From Clostridium acetobutylicum ATCC 824 (GTDB lineage Bacteria; Bacillota; Clostridia; Clostridiales; Clostridiaceae), in contig NC_003030.1 in assembly GCF_000008765.1 (NCBI RefSeq), positions 1,832,001 through 1,896,000 on the forward strand: a stretch of DNA of 64,000 nt, read 5' to 3'. Below the pieces are notes generated by a model. That model was given only the letters and a program-made list of their open reading frames with translations. It had not been told where the DNA came from and ran no database searches. Below, piece by piece: positions 44,782 to 51,854 of this stretch. How positions within the stretch are numbered: the stretch's first letter is position 1; each line of letters opens with the position of its first letter. The position numbers and the translations under genes are program-made.

Positions 44782-46732
44782 CAGGTATAAAATAGAGGAA
44801 GAAATAGGTGTAGGGGGAACTGCAGTTGTATACAAAGCTATGGATACTCTTTTAAATCGTCATGTGGCTGTAAAAGTTCTTAAACATGAATTTACAGAAG
44901 ATGAAGAGTTTGTGTTTAAATTTAAAAGAGAAGCATCTGCTGCTGCTAGAATTGCCAATGCAAATATTGTAAATATATATGATGTTGGAGCTGATGGTAA
45001 CGTTAATTATATTGTTATGGAATATGTAGCGGGAAAAACACTTAAAAAGCTCATAAAGGAAAATGGAAAAATAGAGTTTAATAAAATAATTGACTATGCA
45101 ACTCAAATAGCAAAAGCGTTAAACTTTGCTCATAAAAATGGAATTGTTCATAGAGATATAAAGCCTCATAATATAATGGTTACGGATGATGATATAATTA
45201 AGGTTACAGACTTTGGAATAGCAAAAGCATCAAATGAATCCACAATAACTACTACGAATAAAGTTGTTGGTTCTGCACATTACTTATCGCCAGAACAAGC
45301 ACAGGGAATTCCAGTAGATTGTAGAACAGACATATATTCTTTTGGAATAGTTCTCTATGAGATGGCAACAGGCAAAGTACCATATGATGCAGATACCCCT
45401 GTTTCTATAGCTTTAAAACATATACAGGATGCCGCTGTACCTCCTAATGAATTAAATAAAGATATACCAATTGCCCTCAATAAAATGATTTTAAGGTGCA
45501 TTGAAAAGAAACCTGAAAATAGATATCAAAATGCCAATGAAATATTGGATGAACTGAGTAATGTAAAAAATAATTATGTAAATGATGATGAAGAGTTTAC
45601 ACGTGTAATGGATCCAGCTCAGATACAAAATGAGAGCAATCCAAATAACAAGTTGGATAACGATGATACTTACTATAATGGAGAACCATATAATAAAGAG
45701 CAGCCTCAAGAGGAGCCTCAAGAAGAAAATGAAGAGCCTAAAAATAAAATAAAAGGCAATAATATGTTAAGTGGTAAGGCTAAAAAGGCATTAGTTGCAT
45801 CCATTATTGTAGTTTTAATTTTAGCAGGTTCTGCACTTGCTTTTTCAATGGGATCAGGAATATTTAAACCAAATTCTAATTCTGTATCAAAGGTAAAGGT
45901 TCCTAAAATAATAGGTTTAAGTGAAAGTGATGCAAAGGGAAAAGTTGAAGATGCAAAATTAAAGTTTCAAGTTGTTGATAGAGTAAAGAGCAGTAAACCA
46001 AAGGGCACAGTTGTAACATGTTATCCTAATGAGGATACAGAAGTAGACAGTGGTACAGTTGTAAGAGTTGATATAAGCTCAGGTGACACTGATCAAACCC
46101 TTCCTTCTCTTGTAGGACTTCCTGAAAGTGCAGCAAGAGCTCAAATTAAGCAGTACGGATGCAATGTTGGAAGTGTTACTCAAGAATACAGCGATGATGT
46201 TGCTCAAGGTAATGTAATTAGTCAATCACCTAGTGAAGGCTCTCAAATAAAAAAAGGAATGACTATAGACCTTGTAATAAGTAGAGGTCCTGAAGTTAAA
46301 AAGGCTACAGTTCCTAGCGTTTATGGTAAAACATCTGATAGTGCATCATCTATATTACAAAATGCAGGTTTTGGTGTAAATGTTCAGAATAAGGATGTTA
46401 CAAATGCGGATCAAAACGGTATAGTTATAGAAGAGTACCCAAATGGTTATGTTAATAAGGGAACAACAGTAACTATAGTTATAGGAAGATTTAACAGTAC
46501 AGCAGTTCAGCCGCCAAATAACAATAATGGAAATGGTAATCAAAACCAAAACCAAAACAAAACACCTGATACAAATCATGATGACAGTAAGGCACCGACT
46601 GGCGGGAATAATGATAATCAGAACCAGAATAATACAACTAATCCAAATGGAACTCAACCTGCAGGTGGAAATGTAACTGGAACTGGAAATGGAAATGTTA
46701 CAAATACACCTAATGGAACTGGTCAAAAATAA
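44759..46732 (+). CDS. prkC: PASTA-domain serine/threonine kinase PrkC
   Basis: PrkC senses muropeptides or lipid II and phosphorylates cytoplasmic targets; in B. subtilis it triggers spore germination. ATG 44759 follows GAAGGAGAGTGTAAAG within prpC. Kinase motifs: GVGGTAVVYKA, VAVKVLK, HRDIKPHNIM, VTDFGIAKA and GSAHYLSPEQ (activation loop). One membrane helix lies at about 343-363. Three PASTA domains start near residues 379 (KVPKIIGLS), 446 (TLPSLVGLP) and 517 (TVPSVYGKT). The last 79 residues are a low-complexity Asn/Gly/Gln/Thr tail outside the cell, which is unusual. Total 657 residues. Confidence 0.95.
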   Translation: MIGTVLSNRYKIEEEIGVGGTAVVYKAMDTLLNRHVAVKVLKHEFTEDEEFVFKFKREASAAARIANANIVNIYDVGADGNVNYIVMEYVAGKTLKKLIKENGKIEFNKIIDYATQIAKALNFAHKNGIVHRDIKPHNIMVTDDDIIKVTDFGIAKASNESTITTTNKVVGSAHYLSPEQAQGIPVDCRTDIYSFGIVLYEMATGKVPYDADTPVSIALKHIQDAAVPPNELNKDIPIALNKMILRCIEKKPENRYQNANEILDELSNVKNNYVNDDEEFTRVMDPAQIQNESNPNNKLDNDDTYYNGEPYNKEQPQEEPQEENEEPKNKIKGNNMLSGKAKKALVASIIVVLILAGSALAFSMGSGIFKPNSNSVSKVKVPKIIGLSESDAKGKVEDAKLKFQVVDRVKSSKPKGTVVTCYPNEDTEVDSGTVVRVDISSGDTDQTLPSLVGLPESAARAQIKQYGCNVGSVTQEYSDDVAQGNVISQSPSEGSQIKKGMTIDLVISRGPEVKKATVPSVYGKTSDSASSILQNAGFGVNVQNKDVTNADQNGIVIEEYPNGYVNKGTTVTIVIGRFNSTAVQPPNNNNGNGNQNQNQNKTPDTNHDDSKAPTGGNNDNQNQNNTTNPNGTQPAGGNVTGTGNGNVTNTPNGTGQK

Positions 46733-46755
46733 AATAATCAATATTTGGAGGAACT

Positions 46756-47622
46756 ATGCAGGGAATTATAATAAAAGGAATAGCAGGTTTCTATTATGTA
46801 AAAGTTGAAGAAGAAATATATGAATGTAAAGCAAGGGGAAAGTTCAGATTAGGTGAACTTTCCCCAATTGTAGGAGATAAAGTTGATATAACAGTAATAA
46901 ATGGTAAGGGTGTTATAGAAAAAATACATCCAAGAACCAATAAGCTTATAAGACCTCCTGTTTCGAATGTAACACAAGCGTTTATAGTTTTTTCAATTGT
47001 AAATCCTGAATTTAGCAGTGATTTATTAAATAAGTTCTTAATATTATGTGAATTTAACAATATAAAGGTTAAGGTCTGCATAAACAAAATAGATTTAGTA
47101 AATGAGGAGCTTTTAACTCCAATAAAAAATTTGCTTAATAATACAGGATATGAACTTAAGTTTTTGAATGCAAAAAGCAAAATAGGAATAAATGAGCTTA
47201 AAGAAAGTTTAAAAGATAACATAACTGTTGTATGTGGACCTTCTGGTGTTGGAAAGTCTACTCTGATGAATTCTATAGCAGGAAGTAATGTTATGAAAAC
47301 TGGAGATATAAGCGAAAAATTAAAAAGAGGAAAAAATACAACAAGACACAGTGAATTAATAGAAGTAGCTGGAGGTTTTATAGTTGATACCCCAGGATTT
47401 TCTTCACTTGATTTGAATTTTATAGATAGATATGAACTAAAAGATCTTTTCCCTGAGTTTTATGAATACAATGGCTCGTGCAAATATTCTACATGTGTTC
47501 ATGATAAAGAACCAGGATGTGAAGTAAAAAAAGCAGTAGAAGAGGGAAATATCAACATAGAAAGATACAATTTTTATGTTGATACGCTGAATAAATTAAG
47601 TGTTAGGAGGAATTATAAATGA
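46756..47622 (+). CDS. rsgA: Ribosome small-subunit GTPase RsgA (YjeQ)
   Basis: RsgA checks late 30S maturation. It is a circularly permuted GTPase: CINKID (G4) comes before GPSGVGKSTLMNSI (G1) and VDTPGFSSLD (G3). An OB-fold is N-terminal and the zinc knuckle CKYSTCVHDKEPGCEV is C-terminal. It has 288 residues. TTTGGAGGAACT precedes ATG 46756. Its TGA overlaps the ATG of rpe by four bases. Confidence 0.96.
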   Translation: MQGIIIKGIAGFYYVKVEEEIYECKARGKFRLGELSPIVGDKVDITVINGKGVIEKIHPRTNKLIRPPVSNVTQAFIVFSIVNPEFSSDLLNKFLILCEFNNIKVKVCINKIDLVNEELLTPIKNLLNNTGYELKFLNAKSKIGINELKESLKDNITVVCGPSGVGKSTLMNSIAGSNVMKTGDISEKLKRGKNTTRHSELIEVAGGFIVDTPGFSSLDLNFIDRYELKDLFPEFYEYNGSCKYSTCVHDKEPGCEVKKAVEEGNINIERYNFYVDTLNKLSVRRNYK

Positions 47623-48269
47623 TAAAATTGGCAGCATCAATTTTATCCGCAGATTTTTCAAAGCTTGGAGAAGAAGTAAGAACATTAGATGAAGCAGGAG
47701 CAGATTTCATACATATAGACATTATGGATGGAAATTTTGTTCCTAACATAAGCTTTGGAATTCCGGTAGTAAGAGATATAAGAAAACATACAAAACTCAC
47801 TTTTGATGTGCATTTAATGATAGAAGAACCATCAAAATATGTAGAACAGTTTGTTAAAAGCGGGGCAGATATAATAACTGTGCACTACGAGACTGATAGG
47901 CATATTGATAGAACTTTAAATTACATAAAATCTTTTGGAGTGAAGGCAGCGGTAGCAATTAATCCAGGTACTCCTGTTAATATGATAAAGAATCTACTGA
48001 CTACAGCGGACATGGTTCTTATAATGTCTGTAAATCCTGGATTTGGAGGACAAAAATATATTGATTATTCCTATGATAAAATAAGAGAAGTTAAAAAATA
48101 TGCTGATGAAATAGGAAGAGATATTTTAATTGAAGTTGACGGTGGAGTTGATTCAACAAACATAAAAAAAGTAGTAGAAGCTGGTGCCAACGTAGTAGTA
48201 GCAGGATCAGCAGTTTTTAAAAATGGCGATATCAAAAAAAATATAGAGTTATTAAAGGGAAGTATTTAG
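47619..48269 (+). CDS. rpe: Ribulose-phosphate 3-epimerase
   Basis: Rpe interconverts ribulose-5-phosphate and xylulose-5-phosphate in the pentose phosphate pathway. It is a 216-residue TIM barrel with KLAASILSADFSKLGEEV, DFIHIDIMDGNFVPNISFG, FDVHLMIEEP, MSVNPGFGGQ and EVDGGVDSTNI. AGGAGGAATTATAA precedes ATG 47619, which overlaps the rsgA stop. Confidence 0.97.
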   Translation: MIKLAASILSADFSKLGEEVRTLDEAGADFIHIDIMDGNFVPNISFGIPVVRDIRKHTKLTFDVHLMIEEPSKYVEQFVKSGADIITVHYETDRHIDRTLNYIKSFGVKAAVAINPGTPVNMIKNLLTTADMVLIMSVNPGFGGQKYIDYSYDKIREVKKYADEIGRDILIEVDGGVDSTNIKKVVEAGANVVVAGSAVFKNGDIKKNIELLKGSI

Positions 48270-48270
48270 A

Positions 48271-48906
48271 ATGAAAGTAGTTGTTATTTCTGGAGGTAAA
48301 ATGCCATCTGAAGCTTTACTTCGCAGTGAAATTGAAAATTGTGACTATATAATTTGTGCAGACAGTGGAGCAAACTGCCTGCACAAATATGAAATTAGGC
48401 CAGATATGCTGTTAGGAGATTTTGATTCCATAGATGAAGAAGTTTTTAACTATTTTAAGGAATTTCATATAAATACAATAAAGTTTCCTAGAGAAAAAGA
48501 TTTTACAGATACAGAGCTAGCTTTTAGAGAAGCTTTAAAGCTTAGTGCAGATGAGATTTGTTTTTTAGGATGTACAGGAACTAGATTAGACCACATATTT
48601 GGGAATCTAGGACTTTTATATAGATGCCTTAAAAGTGGCATAAGAGCGTATATAAAGGATGATAACAATACTTTATTTATGATTGATAAAACTATATCAA
48701 TCACAGGTAAAAAAGGTGAAATCTTTTCTATACAAGGGTTTAGAGAAGAGATAAAGGAATTATCTATAGAAAATGCTAAATATCCTCTTAAGGATTACAA
48801 TTTGAGTTTTGGAGATTCTAGAACGGTTTCAAATGAATTTTTAGATGAGCCTGTTACAATAAGCTTCAAAAATGGCACTATAATTGTAATGAAATGTAAG
48901 GATTAG
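48271..48906 (+). CDS. thiN: Thiamine pyrophosphokinase
   Basis: This enzyme converts thiamine to thiamine pyrophosphate. It has 211 residues. CADSGANCLHKYEIRPD and LLGDFDSID near the N-terminus, KFPREKDFTDTELA, and GCTGTRLDHIFGNLGLLYR are signature motifs. It starts one base after rpe's stop with only AAGGGAAG as ribosome site. The rpe-thiN-spoVM-rpmB order matches B. subtilis. Confidence 0.94.
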   Translation: MKVVVISGGKMPSEALLRSEIENCDYIICADSGANCLHKYEIRPDMLLGDFDSIDEEVFNYFKEFHINTIKFPREKDFTDTELAFREALKLSADEICFLGCTGTRLDHIFGNLGLLYRCLKSGIRAYIKDDNNTLFMIDKTISITGKKGEIFSIQGFREEIKELSIENAKYPLKDYNLSFGDSRTVSNEFLDEPVTISFKNGTIIVMKCKD

Positions 48907-48907
48907 G

Positions 48908-48935
48908 AAATAATTAAAAATAGCCTGCATATAAT
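48908..48935 (+). promoter_or_regulatory. Candidate SigE promoter of the small-protein/spoVM pair
   Basis: AAATAAT (48908-48914) and CATATAAT (48928-48935) are 13 bases apart. The -10 matches the SigE form CATACAAT at seven of eight positions. B. subtilis spoVM is a SigE gene. Confidence 0.5.
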
Positions 48936-48965
48936 AATAGAGAATTATTAATGGGGGTTATACTT

Positions 48966-49148
48966 ATGTCAAAAAAGAAGTGGAATCGTGAGATAAATAA
49001 GTATGGAATGGGATTAATAATAGCCTCTGTTGGAGCTGGTATAGTGATAGCAGTGATTTTACCAATATGGGGATGGATTATTGCAGTAGGTGGAGGACTC
49101 ATATTTTTAGGTTGGTTTCTTATTAATAATTGTAATAAAAAGAAATAA
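48966..49148 (+). CDS. Small two-helix membrane protein upstream of spoVM, unknown function
   Basis: I do not recognise this 60-residue protein. A basic N-terminus (SKKKWNREINKYG) is followed by two hydrophobic segments, about residues 15-33 and 36-54, joined by LPIWGW. The second runs GGGLIFLGWFLI, and a polar NNCNKKK tail ends it. Both ends are positively charged, which suggests a hairpin with both termini inside. ATG 48966 sits eight bases after GGGGG. An upstream ATG at 48951 overlaps that site. The start codon of spoVM is 20 bases after its stop, and a SigE-like promoter lies before it. That context suggests a sporulation role, which is inference. Confidence 0.75.
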   Translation: MSKKKWNREINKYGMGLIIASVGAGIVIAVILPIWGWIIAVGGGLIFLGWFLINNCNKKK

Positions 49149-49168
49149 TTTTATATGGGGGATTATTA

Positions 49169-49243
49169 ATGAAGATTGTAGCTATAAAACTTCCAAAATT
49201 TTTATCTAATATAATTAAGTTTTTTTTCAGAAAAAAATCTTAA
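49169..49243 (+). CDS. spoVM: Stage V sporulation protein M
   Basis: SpoVM is a tiny amphipathic peptide that senses the convex forespore membrane and anchors SpoIVA. The frame from ATG 49169 encodes 24 residues, with IKLPKFL at positions 6-12, a hydrophobic/basic helix and FRKKS at the C-terminus. Pro9, critical in B. subtilis SpoVM, is kept. TATGGGGGATTATTA gives a strong ribosome site. Its place between thiN and rpmB is that of B. subtilis spoVM. The size and context leave little doubt. Confidence 0.92.
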   Translation: MKIVAIKLPKFLSNIIKFFFRKKS

Positions 49244-49264
49244 CATATATAATTATAAAAAAAT

Positions 49265-49297
49265 AAAAAATGCAATTGGTTACCAACTGCATTTTTT
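49265..49297. terminator. Bidirectional terminator between spoVM and rpmB
   Basis: AAAAAATGCAATTGGT (from 49265) pairs with ACCAACTGCATTTTTT (to 49297) with one mismatch. It has A-runs on one side and T-runs on the other, so it can stop plus transcripts from spoVM and minus transcripts from rpmB. Confidence 0.88.
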
Positions 49298-49301
49298 ATT
49301 T

Positions 49302-49493
49302 TTATACAGCACGTTGTACTTTTCCAGAACGTAAACATCTAGTACATACATGTATAGTTTTTGGAGTACCATCTACAACGGCTTTGATTTTTCTTATATT
49401 AGGAAGCCATGTTCTTTTAGATTGACGGTGTGAATGACTGTATTGAACACCAGCAACAAGACCTTTTCCGCATATATCACATTTTCTTGACAT
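49302..49493 (-). CDS. rpmB: Ribosomal protein bL28
   Basis: This 63-residue large-subunit ribosomal protein has SRKCDICGKGLVAGVQYSHS and RRQSK-type basic residues, then HVCTRCLRSGKV. Two CxxC pairs make it the zinc-binding form. It is read on the minus strand behind AAGGGAGGTGTAGAC. It stands alone between spoVM and the divergent Asp23-family gene, as in B. subtilis. Confidence 0.96.
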   Translation of the reverse strand: MSRKCDICGKGLVAGVQYSHSHRQSKRTWLPNIRKIKAVVDGTPKTIHVCTRCLRSGKVQRAV

Positions 49494-49514
49494 AGTCTAC
49501 ACCTCCCTTAAACG

Positions 49515-49534
49515 TGCGAAATTAACTTTTCGCA
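49515..49534 (-). promoter_or_regulatory. Hairpin in the rpmB leader
   Basis: TGCGAAA (49515-49521) and TTTCGCA (49528-49534) form seven perfect pairs around six bases, between the rpmB promoter and its ribosome site. It may be a binding site for feedback control, but this is speculative. Confidence 0.35.
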
Positions 49535-49544
49535 AACAAGTTAT

Positions 49545-49574
49545 ATTTTATCATATATTGTATAAAATATGCAA
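49545..49574 (-). promoter_or_regulatory. Candidate promoter of rpmB
   Basis: On the minus strand, TTGCAT (49574-49569) is followed 18 bases later by TAAAAT (49550-49545), with TGA just before it as an extended -10. Confidence 0.6.
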
Positions 49575-49620
49575 GTAAAAATTACTGATAGAATAAATTT
49601 ACAAGAAGTATTTAAAATCA

Positions 49621-49649
49621 TTGAATAATTATCTGTTTTAATATAAAAT
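49621..49649 (+). promoter_or_regulatory. Candidate promoter of the Asp23-fakA group
   Basis: TTGAAT (49621-49626) and TAAAAT (49644-49649) are 17 bases apart and lie about 40 bases before ATG 49688. Confidence 0.6.
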
Positions 49650-49687
49650 GGTAGTGTGTTATGCATTTATGTGAGGAGGAATATAGT

Positions 49688-50038
49688 ATGATGCAAATTT
49701 CCAATGAAAATGGTTCTATAAATTTTTCTGTGGAAACACTTGCTAATATAGTTGGCATATCTACGATGGAGTGTTATGGAGTAGTTGGAATGGCTTCAAA
49801 AAATGCTTCTGATGGATTTTGGGAACTTATAAAAAAAGGCGGAAATTTAGGTAGAGGTGTTAAAATAAACTCTAAAGATGATAAATTAAATATAGAACTT
49901 TATATTATAGTTGAATATGGAACAAAAATATCTGTAATAGCAAATAACATAATTCAAAAGGTTAGATATAATGTTGAAAACTATACAGGACTTAAAGTAT
50001 CAAGCTTAGTGGTGAACGTTCAAGGCGTAAGAGTTTAA
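49688..50038 (+). CDS. Asp23/Gls24 family envelope stress protein (YloU-like)
   Basis: The 116-residue protein has the Asp23 pattern: FSVETLANIVGISTMECYGVVGM, then GRGVKI, IELYIIVEYGTKI and VNVQGVRV. Such proteins associate with the membrane and respond to envelope stress; the YloU branch is usually paired with fakA, as here. ATG 49688 (or 49691) follows GTGAGGAGGAATATAGT. A frame from 49661 would overlap that site. fakA starts 13 bases after the stop. Confidence 0.92.
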   Translation: MMQISNENGSINFSVETLANIVGISTMECYGVVGMASKNASDGFWELIKKGGNLGRGVKINSKDDKLNIELYIIVEYGTKISVIANNIIQKVRYNVENYTGLKVSSLVVNVQGVRV

Positions 50039-50051
50039 GGAGGTACAAGAA

Positions 50052-51695
50052 TTGGAACACTTAACTATAGATGGGCATAATTTTTATAATATGATTGTAA
50101 ATGCATGCAATAAATTAGATGAACAAAAGGACTTTGTTAATTCTTTGAATGTATTTCCGGTACCAGATGGTGACACTGGAACAAATATGTCCATGACATT
50201 TAGAAATGCTGTACTTGAGATAGAAAATATGAAAAATGAAGGCATAGGAAGTATAGCAAAGAAATTATCCAAAGGTGCACTCATGGGAGCAAGGGGTAAT
50301 TCAGGGGTTATACTTTCTCAAATACTAAGAGGAATAGCAAGCGGTTTAGACGGCCTTAATAAAGTAGATAGTGAACAGTTTGCTAAGAGTATAATGGAAG
50401 GCTCAAAATTTGCGTATAAGGCTGTAATGAGACCTACTGAAGGAACAATACTCACAATTATAAGAAGCGCCGGTGAAAGTGCAGTAAATAGTAAAGAAAC
50501 AGATATAACAAGGCTTATGTCTGAAGTATGTGCTGCTAGTGAAAAAATGTTAAAGAAAACTCCGGATATGCTTCCAGTTTTGAAAAAAGCAAAGGTTGTA
50601 GATTCAGGTGGAACAGGGCTTTTAATAATTCTTAAGGGAATGCAGGAAGCATTAGAAAATAACATTGAAGCAGTTCTTGAGGGAGTTAAAAAATCTAGTG
50701 ATGTAACTAAGCCTAAGGCTGAAGATATTAGTGATGCTGAAATAAAGTTCGGTTACTGCACTGAATTTATAATACATTCAGGAACTTCAAGTGTATCAGA
50801 ATTTAGAGATGATATATCAAAGCTTGGGGATTCTATGATAGTTGTAAATGTAGATGACATAACTAAAGTTCACATACACACAAACGATCCAGGTCTTGTA
50901 TTATCTAAGGCAGTTAAATTAGGAGAGCTTTCTAAAATAAAAATAGATAATATGAGGGAAGAACATAGAGAAGTTTTAGGACTTAAAACTGAAGGCTCAA
51001 GTAGTGAAACAACAGAAGAAGCTAATGAAGATCAGGAAAAAGATTTTGGATTTATATCTGTAGCTTCTGGAGAAGGTATTGCAAAGATATTTAAGGATTT
51101 AGGAGTTGATTTTGTAATTGAGGGCGGACAGACAATGAATCCAAGTACTCAAGATATACTTTCAAGTATAAATTCTATAAATGCAAAAAATATTTTTGTA
51201 TTCCCTAATAATAAAAATATTATCATGGCAGCCAATCAGGCTAGTGAATTAAGTGATAAAAATGTTGTAGTAATACCTACAAAAACAATTCCACAAGGAA
51301 TAACTTGTATGACTGAGTTTGAGTATGATGGAGATGTGGAAAAAAACAAAGAAAAATTAACTAAAGCTATAGAAAAAGTAAAAACAGGATCTATTACTTA
51401 TGCGGTAAGAGATACTGATGTAGATGGTAAAGTCGTAAATGCAAATGATATACTTGGTATAGTTGAAGGAAAGATAAAGGAAACAGGAAAAGATATATAT
51501 CAGGTTTGCGAGAAGATAATAGATGGTATGGTAGATGAAGACAGTGAGCTTATATCTATATACTATGGAAAAGATTGCAGTGAAATAAAAGCGAGAGAAT
51601 TATCTAAAATAATTGAAGATAAATATCCGGATTTTGATGTACAATTAACTGAAGGAAAGCAACCATTATACTATTTCATAGTTTCTGTAGAGTAG
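50052..51695 (+). CDS. fakA: Fatty acid kinase ATP-binding subunit FakA (DAK1/DegV-like)
   Basis: FakA phosphorylates fatty acids held by a FakB (DegV) partner, feeding host or recycled fatty acids into phospholipids through PlsX/PlsY. The N-terminal DAK kinase domain shows NVFPVPDGDTGTNMSMT near residue 35 and GARGNSGVILSQILRG near 78. The middle and C-terminal domains (VVNVDDITKVHIHTNDPG, VFPNNKNIIMAANQA, VVVIPTKTIPQG) are typical. It has 547 residues and starts at TTG 50052 behind AAGGAGGTACAAGAA. plsX is encoded 11 kb downstream. No FakB gene is in the window. Confidence 0.92.
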   Translation: MEHLTIDGHNFYNMIVNACNKLDEQKDFVNSLNVFPVPDGDTGTNMSMTFRNAVLEIENMKNEGIGSIAKKLSKGALMGARGNSGVILSQILRGIASGLDGLNKVDSEQFAKSIMEGSKFAYKAVMRPTEGTILTIIRSAGESAVNSKETDITRLMSEVCAASEKMLKKTPDMLPVLKKAKVVDSGGTGLLIILKGMQEALENNIEAVLEGVKKSSDVTKPKAEDISDAEIKFGYCTEFIIHSGTSSVSEFRDDISKLGDSMIVVNVDDITKVHIHTNDPGLVLSKAVKLGELSKIKIDNMREEHREVLGLKTEGSSSETTEEANEDQEKDFGFISVASGEGIAKIFKDLGVDFVIEGGQTMNPSTQDILSSINSINAKNIFVFPNNKNIIMAANQASELSDKNVVVIPTKTIPQGITCMTEFEYDGDVEKNKEKLTKAIEKVKTGSITYAVRDTDVDGKVVNANDILGIVEGKIKETGKDIYQVCEKIIDGMVDEDSELISIYYGKDCSEIKARELSKIIEDKYPDFDVQLTEGKQPLYYFIVSVE

Positions 51696-51828
51696 CTTAC
51701 AGTTTGTAATGATTTGAAAATCCTGTAAGTATATTATTTAAAGTGGCAAGTTAAAGTGGCAGGTGAATTAAAAATGTTCTATCTTGAAGTTTTTAGAAAG
51801 TCACCGTACATTTAAAACTTGTCACTTT
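51696..51828 (+). repeat. Multi-stem inverted-repeat element between fakA and recG
   Basis: Directly after the fakA stop, CTTACAG (51696-51702) pairs with CTGTAAG (51723-51729). Next, AAAGTGGCAAGTT (51740-51752) pairs with AACTTGTCACTTT (51816-51828) with one G-U. Inside it GGTGA (51762-51766) pairs with TCACC (51801-51805) and TTCTA (51777-51781) with TAGAA (51794-51798). AAAGTGGCA is also directly repeated at 51753. TTTTATTATT follows. It could be a large terminator or a structured recG leader. Confidence 0.6.
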
Positions 51829-51854
51829 TATTATTAATTATGGGAGGATACATA

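Noticed and set aside
46355-46741. 128-codon Ile/Ser/Cys-rich minus frame opposite the prkC 3' end
   Set aside because: It is the complement of the low-complexity PrkC tail and third PASTA domain; there is no independent coding evidence.
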